From Acanthornis magna (Eukaryota; Chordata; Aves; Passeriformes; Acanthizidae), in contig JAWUZG010000028.1 of NCBI GenBank assembly GCA_036785705.1, forward strand, positions 1,488,001 to 1,552,000: a stretch of 64,000 bases of DNA, read 5' to 3'. The translations under genes were made by a program, and so were the position numbers. This document shows positions 12,261 through 21,745 of the stretch, piece by piece. How positions within the stretch are numbered: the stretch's first letter is position 1; every line of letters starts with the position of its first letter. Below the pieces are notes generated by a model that was not told the origin of the DNA, made no database searches, and saw only the letters and a list, made by a program, of their open reading frames with translations.

Positions 12261-14689
12261 AAGTTCAGGGCTCTATTGTGTCATGTCCCTGATCTGCTTG
12301 AAAAATAGGTAAATAGAGCAAAGAAAAGAAAGCTGAAGGTAGGAAAAGATTTCCAAATGAGGCAGGTAGGTGCAGCTTGCTAGTTGAAAAAATTCCAAGA
12401 ATTATCTGTAATGAACTCCAGCTTGGGATTTTTTTTTTAGTCAGGACTAACAGATTGACTTATTCAAACAGAATTCAGATTCACAGGGGACCTGCAACCA
12501 TCAGGATTTCTGGATAATTCCCTTTAAACATTCTTTATAGTTGATGAATGTATTAACCTTTCTGATTTGTGAAGGCTTTGCCGTGTGAACCTGATACTGC
12601 ACTGCAGGATTTGCCTCAGGGCAGCTGATTCAGGATTGTTGATATGAACCTCTCTTGCTCCACCATCAGCTCTGTGAGGCAGCGTGTTCCCCTTTTGCTC
12701 CAGGTATCACTCAATCAGCCCAGGCTTGATTAACTCAGCTTACCTTACATTTACCTCTGAGTGCCAGGTCATAAAAGTGAAATTGCGCATAGTTATTGCA
12801 GAGAAACTGATATCTAGTAATTTCCTGTGCTAAGTCCTTTAGAAATGCCAGCAGGTAATGTGCCATAAACTGTATTCATTTTTTTTTCTGGCCCTAGCTC
12901 TCAGAAATAGAAAGGAACTATTAATTGAAAACAGGTGAAAAAGGCCATAAAGATCACGAAATTTTGCTTTCGCAGCAGAAGTGCTTACATGTAGTGAAAG
13001 GTGGTGAAGTCTGTCCTTTAAAATATAGAGAGCAGATTAGATTTTGAAGCATCAAGTGTGGTTCCAAAAAGCTCGTATCCTTAAAATTAAGAATTTTCTT
13101 ATGTGATTTACTGAACTGGGCTATTTATTAGTATGGAAAATTGTCATTTTCAAGTCAGAATGTTGCAAATAATTGCTTTTCTTGATTATTTTTTCCAGCT
13201 TTTTTTCTTCTTTGTACAGAATTTTTTCATATGGCTTTAGTTTCATTAATATTGCAACAAAATTTGACTATAATGAAGAGGTTCTGGTTTTAACTCTACA
13301 AAGCCAACCTAATAGATAAGACCAACAATCACCTGAACATTTCATTATTACTCTCCAACATTTCTACTTGTGCTACTTAGAGCTATGGCAGGTCTCTTGA
13401 TAAAATACTTCTTAATGCCAAATGCTAATTATTCATGGGAATATACTTTTCTGTAGCCCCAGGTTGTTGCAGAAAATGACAGTTTTTGATATTACTAAAT
13501 AAAATAATGTTTCCCCTGTGGCATTTTATTGCGTACAGCATTTAATGAAATGTAGATTTTTAAGGTCATTTCATTAGCAATGAACCCAATAGTGTTAGCT
13601 TTTGGTGTCTGATTATGCTGTAGTAGTTTTAAAAAGAAGTTTCTGAGTAATTTTATTTTGCTACAGAGTTTCTTGAACTTTCAAAGTCTATTTTCTCCAC
13701 TTACATCAGAAAAAAATGTGATTGCTAGGAAGAAACCTGTGATGTGAAAAGCTGAAAGATTCCAACTCATTTTGTTTCTGTGAAGATCTGAAGTGCATTT
13801 CCCCTTCATCAGTTATATGACTCTCCATCCTACATCACTTACTTTTCAATTAATAACTTTTTTTTCCAAATCCATGCTCTTTGGGGATCAGATTTTTATT
13901 ACTTCAGGAATCCTCTGCTGCTTTTTACAACTGCTCAGATTACTTTAAATACATTCCTTGTGAATGATGAAAACCTGTAGCTACCACGGTGAGACCTAGC
14001 GCTCATCAGAGAGTTGTTTCTTTCCAGTGCCTGCAGGCCTGATCCTGACCCCTAGGAATCAGTAGGGAATTTTGCCAGTAATGCCATGGAGATTTACCCC
14101 AGCCACTGGGGTACAGCCTGCAGTGCTTTTGCTGGGGAAAAGGTGGTGCTTGAGCTGCTGTCCTGGTAGGAAGCTCTTCCCTTTGGAGTCACTCAAAGCC
14201 ATTGACCCATGTGAAGCCAAACTGGTGACCCAAGACCTGCCTTTGCAAAGCCTGCCCGCCTTCAGGCTGCCCTTGCAGGATGCTCTGTCTCGCTTTTCCT
14301 GCCTGCCATTGCTCCAGAGGGACATTTGCACTCCCAATATCTCTTCTAAACCTCACTGTAGCACTGGAATGCTTAAACAACTGCTCCTTTTTAGGTAGCA
14401 CTACTGATAAAAAACACCTTCTGCTCTTGTTTCAGCTTCATGCCAAGGCACACTGCTGGCTGCTGGTGGTGTGTCTTCTTCAAAGGATGGCTGCCATCCT
14501 TGCTTACTTCTCTGCAGAGGGAAAAGAGCTTTTGAAAGTACCTTCTGCCTCGTCGGAGTAATGAGCACTTAAAAAAACCACACCAACCCCAGAGTCATCT
14601 CAGTTGTTCAGAATTTCGCTGGGTTCTGTGTAATTAATTAAGATTTTTTTTTAAACGTTGGTTGCTCTGCCAGGCTGTGTATCTAGGTT
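12261..14689. other. Unique AT-rich non-coding DNA
   Basis: No recognisable gene or transposon. The GC content rises from about 14000 towards the C-rich block at 14700. Overlapping short open frames on both strands at 14060-14560 share no recognised domain. Confidence 0.4.
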
Positions 14690-14770
14690 GTGCCAGTTTC
14701 CAGGATTCCCCTCCACCCCCATCCCCGCCCCTCGCCCCGGTTCCTCGCACAGCCGTGAGCAGCTGCAGCC
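14690..14770 (+). promoter_or_regulatory. Candidate GC-rich promoter and 5' UTR
   Basis: In AT-rich surroundings there is a sharp C-rich block with C-tracts at 14708-14711, 14716-14720, 14723-14726, 14728-14731 and 14735-14738. These give a strong G-quadruplex motif on the minus strand, with loops of 1-4 bases. The block contains a GC box (CCCCGCCCC, Sp1/KLF type) at 14723-14731, and several CpGs lie at 14726-14755. It leads straight into a near-ideal start-codon context. No TATA box is evident at a fitting distance. This combination is typical of small vertebrate promoters, but no transcript evidence is available. Confidence 0.35.
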
Positions 14771-14812
14771 ATGGAAGACTTCTTTGTAGAGGAGGCAGCT
14801 CCAGTGAAACAG
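14771..14812 (+). CDS. Candidate first coding exon (14 codons) with splice donor
   Basis: The ATG lies in an almost perfect Kozak context (GCAGCC before, G after). An in-frame TGA sits 15 bases upstream (14756-14758), so this would be a true N-terminus. The frame reads MEDFFVEEAAPVKQ, acidic with a basic end, and runs exactly 14 codons to CAG followed by GTAGGC, an acceptable donor that would give a phase-0 intron. I do not recognise the protein, so no symbol is given, and no matching downstream exon was found in the window. It could be an alternative first exon of a large plus-strand gene whose other exons lie beyond the right edge, or a coincidence of motifs. Confidence 0.28.
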
Positions 14813-17279
14813 GTAGGCGGGCTGGGGTGGGCACCCCGTGCCCTGGGTGTGCTCTGGTGCCTGGCAATATTTAAACCCAGCAGACCCAGGCTCCCACCAG
14901 CTGACAATCTCCTGCCACCTGCGAGGGAATAGGGATGGTGGGATCTCTCAGAGACACTTCAGGTGTGGCCGAGAGCAGTCTGGAATTGTGGAGGAAGATG
15001 GCCTGGCGTCCATCAGGAGAAGGCTAAACAGTTTCTTATGTGACTAGAAACCTTTGTGCTTTGCTCGTGGGGGTGGGCATTGTTGTAAGCAGACCTCTGT
15101 GCCCCAGGGAGGAGGGAATTCAGCAGGAATGATGCTGAGCAGAGAAGTTCTGAAGTCGTGTGGGAGCTGGGAAGGAGAGGAGCAAGTTAGAGGTTTCCTG
15201 TGCAGGCCTGGGTGTGATGAGTGTTTCACTGACCTGTTCTCAGATGGGTCTATTGGTGCCATTATTGCTTCTCTGACTTTTCCTTTTCATGATGTGTTGG
15301 ACGCGGATAACTCGGGGCACTGTTTGCAGCACAGGTAACATCAGGACTGGATTTGCCCTGTCTGCCTTATATTGACATGGAATGTTTTCTCTCTTTGTGA
15401 TTCCTTTTTTTTGGGTTTTTGTTTGGTTGGTTGGTTGGTAGTTTTTCTGTGAGTTGGTTACTCTGTAGCTTATTCACACCTCCGCCAATCCTCTTGTTGC
15501 TTCAGCCCTGCCCTAGACAGACATATTTCTGTGGGAGTGCTACCTTTGGACAAAATGATCTACAGCAATCAGTGCGTGGGGCAGAAATGTGAAACTGGTT
15601 AATGCCATGGGGTTTGATCAAAAGGATGCAGAGCAGCATGTGACTTGCTATTGTTGCAATTTCTTTAGGCCAGACCTGATTTGGGGAGTGTTTTCTTCAT
15701 TAGGAAAAATGACAGCAGCAGAAGTTGCCTGTTACACTTCTCTCATTCCACCAGGCTGATGCTGCAGTGCTTGGAGAATGGTACATTAGCATTGAGCTGG
15801 GTTTCCTAAGATGTAACTGTACAAACTGAGGTGTTCAGGGTGGAAAATAATGTTAAATAAAAGCTAATTATTTGAACTGACTTTTTAACTGGTGAACATG
15901 TTTTGAAATGAGCTATTCTCTTTGACCACACAAGGGATGTGGGCTGAGTTTTGCTGCTCTTTGAGTAACTGCTGAAAACATCTGCAGCATTAGCAGCATC
16001 AGAGCCTGCCACACTTTTCCAGTGACCCTAACCCAGATAATACTGAGAACACACTGTACATACACTATATTGACAGGTAAACCTTTGGGTGCAGGAGAAA
16101 TCTGCAGCCAGTGGGAGCTGTGGACCTGACGCTGCGGGTGGCTGCCATGGTGGGGCAAAGCCTGGTTGCCAAAACAGGACTTTGAGTGATGGTTCACCCA
16201 AAAATACATTTCTCAGTGGACTCATGGGCAGACTCAGGGACCAACTTAGGGACTCGTTATCCTGAGCTCTACTGCATGGGTGAGCAGTTATTCATCTGTT
16301 GGGCTTCCAGTCCTTCACTGTTACAGTGGGATAACTGCATTCCCTACCTCCTGGGGAATGGTGAGGATAAATACTGCATGAGTCTGCCAGAGGCTATGGG
16401 ACCGTAGACATTAGAGGGCCCTAAATGGTCAGACTATGTTCACTTCATGCTTGAAATGGCATTTTGAACACTACGGTGAGATCTGTGTCTCTGATTAGCG
16501 AAGTTTTAGAAGAATTTGAGCCTGTCCAGTGAATTTGAAAAAATTCAGGACATTCATCTGATGATAGTATTTGGAAGTGGAAGATTAATGTTTTGCAAAG
16601 TCATGTCATGTTTCCCAACTTTTCTTTGAAGTGAAACCCCAGTGTTTGTAAACCAATTTGGCGAGTAAGAGTACACTGAGCTTGGCAATTTTTCTTAATG
16701 GATAGCACCAGTGAGAAGAGTGAGGAGTTATATTCCTGTGTTAAATAATGAAATAAGCACATCAGTAACAGGCTGCCACTTCTTTAAGCAGATTTGAGTA
16801 ATTAGACATAAGCTTATAGCTCAGTCTGTATGGGCAATTTGCTTGTGCTGGGTAACTTGTTTTCCTCTGCATTGATGCAGGTGTTTGACTGCCAAGTAGA
16901 ACAGGATTTGAACTTAGTGTCTATCTGGGATTTATGATTTGCAAGTGCCCTGTTTAATTGCCAGTTTCCCTCGAGTTTGTGTGTCAGTGCTGTAGGACCC
17001 CTGCAAATGGTTACATTCAGCTGTTTCTTTTATAAGAACTCCTGGAAGCAGCTACTGCGGAAAAGTGACTTTGAATTGGTGAAATTCTGAACTGAGGAAT
17101 TTTTTTTGTGTGTTTTTCTTTTAATACAATGATTATATCTTTCTGTAGATTTCCACATGCTTGCAGTCATTTTTCAAAGGCTGATATTTTAGTATGAGTA
17201 GGAGAGAGTGTGCACTATACCTGCATATTTGTTCTGTAAACATTTTGGATAATGGAATAAGGAGTACAATTAAAGTTTG
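14813..17279. other. Unique non-coding DNA; intron if the 14771 exon is real
   Basis: GC-rich up to about 15350, then increasingly AT-rich. There is a short (GGTT)n run at 15424-15438. No acceptor-exon-donor unit could be supported. The short open frames on both strands (for example 15913-16225 minus) have no recognised domain. Confidence 0.4.
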
Positions 17280-18060
17280 CAAAATTGGTAATTGCAAGCA
17301 CTCTCAAAGAGGACGGGCATAGAATTTCAGATGATCATGATAAATGTGAGTGACAGTGGGAAATCAATAAGATAAAAGTCAAGAAAAACAAATGCTGAGT
17401 ATTGTAGTCAGGAAGGAAAGTCATTTGACACCAGGACAAAATGGGGAATAACTGGCTAAGCAGCTCCCTGCAGAAAAGGGAGTTTGTGGCTTTTGCAGAT
17501 AGTTGCTGACAAGCTAAATATAGATCCAAAATGTGTGTGATTGCAGAAATGGTAGTGTTCATTCCAGGGTATATTGATGGTTGTATTTAAGTTTTTGTAA
17601 GTAATTATTCAATTCTATTTGGTACCGGAGTAGTCTGAAACTGAATGCTGGGCCTAATGCTTGGAGGGAAATTAGGGAAACTGGAAGGAGTCCAGATGTA
17701 TTCAGAACAGTTGAGAAACATGAAAGAAATTTGAAAAACTGTATTTATTTACTTGAAAAAAAGAAGAGAAAACTGAAGAGAAAAAATTTAAGTGTTTTAG
17801 CTATGAAGAGGATTTTTTTGTAATAAAATTTTCTACTGGGAAATTTTAATTTGTAACAATATGTTGGTTAGATTTTAGAAGAAACTTTATAATTATGCAT
17901 GGCTTTAGGAAAGAATATGGAGTACTTTTTGTGAAGAGAACGATTCAGAACAGAAAGACAAACATCTGTCAGTGGTAGCTGGGAAACTGTGCTGTAAGGG
18001 ACTGGAAATTCTCCTGGGCTTTCTTCAGCAGAGTCTTTCTGTATATTCCATTGCTATGGA
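17280..18060 (+). mobile_element. Ancient CR1-clade LINE, ORF2 3' half and 3' UTR
   Basis: This is a heavily decayed LINE copy in plus orientation whose order of blocks follows the CR1 ORF2 3' region of the type common in turtles and crocodilians. In order: a block near 17437-17485 (aaatggggaataactggctaa) corresponding to the segment before EKDLG; the HKLNMS-like block near 17510; the SALVRP region near 17620; the VQR region near 17690; a LFSLEKRRL-like block near 17750-17790; a RLDIRKNF-like block near 17865-17890; the rDKHLS-like block (gacaaacatctgtcagtgg) near 17958; and a 3' UTR trace running to about 18058. Frames are broken throughout. Boundaries are approximate. Confidence 0.7.
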
Positions 18061-18559
18061 AAGTACAGGCTATACCAAAAATAAAGAGGATTTTTGTTAT
18101 GTGCTTCAGGGGAGTTTTGTGGTGGCATAGAAGAGAAATGCAGAAACAAGACCAAAGTCTGTGGTGCCAAGGAACTGGTGCAGGGTGTGGGTGTCAGGGC
18201 TCTCACAAAGAGAGGAGTGCTGCTCTTTCTGTCCTCTGGTTAAAGTGCCCGTGAGGCATTCCTACACACCTGCAGATGAATGGATTACTCATGAAACAGG
18301 AGGTTATAAATACCCGTTTTTGGAAGAATTCTGTTTTTTTTAAATGAAACAAGTGATCCTACATTGCTCGACACCATCCTCTAACACCAGGTAATCTATC
18401 GCTACCACAGAATTACCTATCAAGATATTTGTGATCATTGTTTTAGAACTATCCTACCTTTTAAGCAAAAAGAGGATATTTCACTATGTTATATGTTGAG
18501 TTGGGGGACATGTAAATAAGAGAGTGAGTCAGAGAAAGTTTTGAGGGTAATTGCTGTGA
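18061..18559. other. Unique non-coding DNA between two LINE copies
   Basis: No gene recognised. Short frames at 18051-18343 on the plus strand have no domain or splice support. Confidence 0.4.
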
Positions 18560-18875
18560 TTATGAGAGAACTGGAGAGGAACTTTTTGCCAGAGTATGTA
18601 GTGATTGGAAAAGGAATAAAGTGATTTAAAGTGAAAAATGTTATATTTAGGTTAGATATTAGGAAAAAATTCTTTACTGAGAAGGTGCTGAGGCCCTGGC
18701 ACAGGGTGCCCAGAGAAGCTGTGGGTGCCCCATCCCTGGAGGTGCTCAAGGCCAGGTTGGATGGGGCTTTGAGCACTTGGGATAGTGGAAGGTGTCCCTG
18801 CACGTGGCAGGAGGGGTTGGACTAAGATGGTCTTTAAGATCCCTTCCAACCCAAACCATTCTCTTTCTATGATAC
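18560..18875 (+). mobile_element. CR1 LINE, 3' end, neoavian type
   Basis: A 5'-truncated CR1 in plus orientation. The ORF2 tail is readable as FRLDIRKKFFTEKVLRPWH, followed by the region for RVPREAVGAPSLEVLKARLDGAL, near 18645-18775. The typical 3' UTR follows, containing GGTGTCCCTGC, GGGGTTGGACT and a TCCCTTCCAACCC box, and it ends near 18875 in TTCT/ATGAT-like units. It is the best preserved CR1 in the window and resembles the CR1 subfamilies abundant in songbirds and relatives. The reading frame stays open only over the tail, so the copy cannot be autonomous. Confidence 0.93.
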
Positions 18876-19589
18876 ATAAATGAGGTGGCTCCTGGTACCT
18901 TGATATTCTTGGATTTCTAAGCCTGGTGATATTTAGCGAGGTTATAATGCAAAACATGAACAACTCTTAGAGCTTTCTGCTGAGAAGAGAGGTTGTTAGA
19001 GCTTAAAGATGATTTAACAGAGCAAACTGACATTTTAAGAAGCACACTGCTATGTCATACATTTTGATCACTTTGATGGAGTTCTTGTGGATTATCTGTT
19101 GCTGTGACAATCCAGAACTCAAGTATAAATTATAAAAAGGGCTAAAACTGTTAGAATATAGCTAGCTAACATTTTTTCTTTTTTTCTGAAGGAATAAAAC
19201 AACCTAACCAACAACTTATTCCCTTAATGATCATGACTGTACATCACACTGCTTGAGTTTCCACAATAAAATAAGAGGAAATAAGAGAATGCTGTACAAT
19301 GGTATTGTTAGAGTTGGATCAATGAGCAATTAAAATAAATTTATCCAATTAACTTGGACCTTTCTTCTATTCTCAAGCTGCTTTCAGATCAGCCTTGTCT
19401 CCTGTGTATTTGTCTTTGCTGTTAAGTACAAAACACATTTCTGTATCTAGATTCTCTGCAAATTATGATTGCAGTGTTTTTCCTGTTCAGTGGCTGATTA
19501 ACAGATTCTAAAAAGAATGCTGTAAAAACAACACAGTCTTTTATAATTTGCTTGTTTAGATATTAACTAACTATCTTGAAATTCATAGA
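18876..19589. other. Unique AT-rich non-coding DNA
   Basis: Nothing recognisable. AT-rich with several short A and T runs. Confidence 0.45.
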
Positions 19590-20300
19590 TTTTTAAATTT
19601 CCTGAACATGTTCTTAGCTATTTTCAAGAACATCTTTGTAGCCTCCAGCAATTTCATAAGCCAGAGCTCCCCATTCATTTAGTAGTCCTAAATTAATTTT
19701 TCTTTTATGTATTTGTCCATTAGATTTTGAATCCATGTCACTTTTTAGGACATTATATGCAATGTTGCATCATTATCATATTGCAAGATAGAATAAACAA
19801 GCATTCCCTTCTCACCTTCTGCATTCCACACCTCCATATTTAGATCCATATCCTGTATGTTTTTTCTGCTCTGTTCCCTATTTCTTGCTCAATACAGCAT
19901 TTGACTTGCATCTTTGACCCATCCTGATCACCAGCTGACATTTTCATAGATCTGTTTGTTTTAACCCAAGCTCTCCCCACCCCCCCGAGTGCTAATTGCT
20001 CAAAACCCATCACTCTCTACGTAAACTTTGGGGTCGTTTCTTCTTTGTGCATCACTTTACACATGTATACACTGGGCTCTTGTGGGACATTTCATCGTTC
20101 TCTCATCCATGAGGGTTTAGTCTCAACACACTTGACAGCCACTTGAGCAAATCCCAGTGTCATTCCTTTGCTATCCCACAGACTGTCTGTGACACGGCTC
20201 TTCTGTCTATCCTTGTTGTTAGAGTTAGTTACTGCTGTTAATTTTAGCTCCACTGAAGATGGTGGATGCATTCACTGGGATAGACGGGTGTCCCTCACAT
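19590..20300 (-). mobile_element. Ancient CR1/L3-clade LINE fragment
   Basis: On the plus strand this resembles the reverse complement of the amniote CR1/L3 ORF2 3' half. Blocks in order include a stretch corresponding to the region for the ending FFTVRVVNLWN-type motif (19680-19760), a segment around 19910-19975 (ctgacattttcatagatctg) corresponding to the KDLGV/DS-L region, and a segment at 20045-20075 (gcatcactttacacatgtat) corresponding to the block that encodes FNxxKCxVMH in these LINEs. No frame is intact. Similarity is judged from block order and short matches, so the family level (CR1 or L3) is uncertain and the ends are approximate. Confidence 0.6.
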
Positions 20301-21356
20301 GTTCAATTCCCTTTCCAAGTGGTCACTAACCTGTTGGTTTGATTTAGTGGTTGATAGTATTCACTTTTTACCTGCCAGCATGACCAGAGATGCAGTCATT
20401 GAGTTCACAAAGATAATAATCTTGTTAGAAGTTAAATAATAAATCATAAAATAAATTGGCATTTTGGGGTTCTTTTTATGATTCCTGCAGTTTTGCCACT
20501 AGACCTTGGGAGATTATGCCATCTGAAAAATTTAGTCACTCTATGGAGATACTTTGTCAGTGGTTTAAAAATTGGATATGTGTGATTTATGGTTCTGAAA
20601 AACTAATGATCTCTTTTCTCAGTGCTTTGTCAAATCCTGCTGGGCTTATGCTGCCCAAAAGCCAGGCTAATCCTTGGTGTCTATAAGAGAATGTGTTTTG
20701 GTGATTAACAAGGTGTTGTTTTCATCATTTATTTATTACACTGAACCTTGTCAGAATAATTCTGATCCAGCACATTTATTAGATTGTATCTCTTCATGCC
20801 ACTGATGCCACTGTGATAGTTTCCTGTGCCTGGTTGCAATAAAATTAAAAAGAAAAAAAAAGCCAACAACAACCAAGGAGCAATGTATATATTTGCATAG
20901 ATTGCAGGAAAAGGTGTTAGATAAAATATTGCTGTGTTTTTATGTTCTGAGAGTGTCTTGAATTGCAGCCTTAAGCTAGATGATAAATTCCCTCAGTCAG
21001 GTATGGCTGAACAAGTTTTTACCTTGATAAGTCAAAATAAAGATGTGTGAGTAGTTGTTTGGCGAATCCACAAGGTGAAAGAAATATGAAAGTCAGTGGC
21101 TTTAGGAAATGCAGTGAAGGTGGGAGAGTGCATTTGCTTTCAAAGCCTGGGACTGCTCTCACTTGTTTAGGTTACATCTGTGACATGAGGAGAATGCAGA
21201 TTCATTCCATGGTAATAAGAAACCAAGAAAGCTCCCTTTTTTTAAACAGTAAGCCAGTAAATTCAGGGAATATCTGTGTCCCCTTTTCTGTGTGTTTGGT
21301 GGATATTTCATCAACACTATCGCTCACTGCATCTTGCAGTTAATAAATAATGTATC
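20301..21356. other. Unique AT-rich non-coding DNA
   Basis: No gene recognised. An A-rich patch lies at 20845-20880 (attaaaaagaaaaaaaaagcc). The 98-codon plus frame at 21047-21343 has no recognised domain. Confidence 0.4.
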
Positions 21357-21745
21357 ATTTAGGAAACATTTAAGCTGGAAAAGATCTCTATGATCACCAA
21401 GTCCAACCCAGCACTGCCAAGTCCACCACTAAACCATGTCCTGGAGAGCCACATCTGTAGCCCTCCAGGACTTGTGACCAACATTTCCCTGGGGAGCCTT
21501 TTCCAATGCTTGACAACCCTTTTGGTAAAGAAATTTTTCCTAATATCCAAACTAAACCTCCCCCGGCACAACTTGAAGCCACTTCCCCTTGCCCTGTTGC
21601 TTGTTCTGAGGGAGAAGAGATTGACCCCGACCTTGCCATGACCTCCTTTCAGGTGGTTGTAGAGAGTGATAAAGTCCCCCAAGTTTCCTTTCCTCCAGGC
21701 TAAACACCCCTAGATCCCTCAGCCACTCCTCAGGAATGCCTAACT
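21357..21745 (-). mobile_element. CR1 LINE, 3' end with ORF2 C-terminus
   Basis: A reverse-oriented CR1 fragment of about 390 bp. The minus strand encodes a largely readable ORF2 C-terminal region containing LYNHLKGGHGKVGVNLFS, then GRFSLDIRKNFFTKRVVKHW and RLPRE, in the order usual for CR1. The SPSLE segment that follows is shifted. The 3' end abuts 21357 and lacks a clean ATTCTATG repeat, so the tail has decayed. The 5' side ends near a SLEKRRLRG-like position around 21740. It retains more ORF2 than the copies at 6315 and 56590. Confidence 0.92.
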
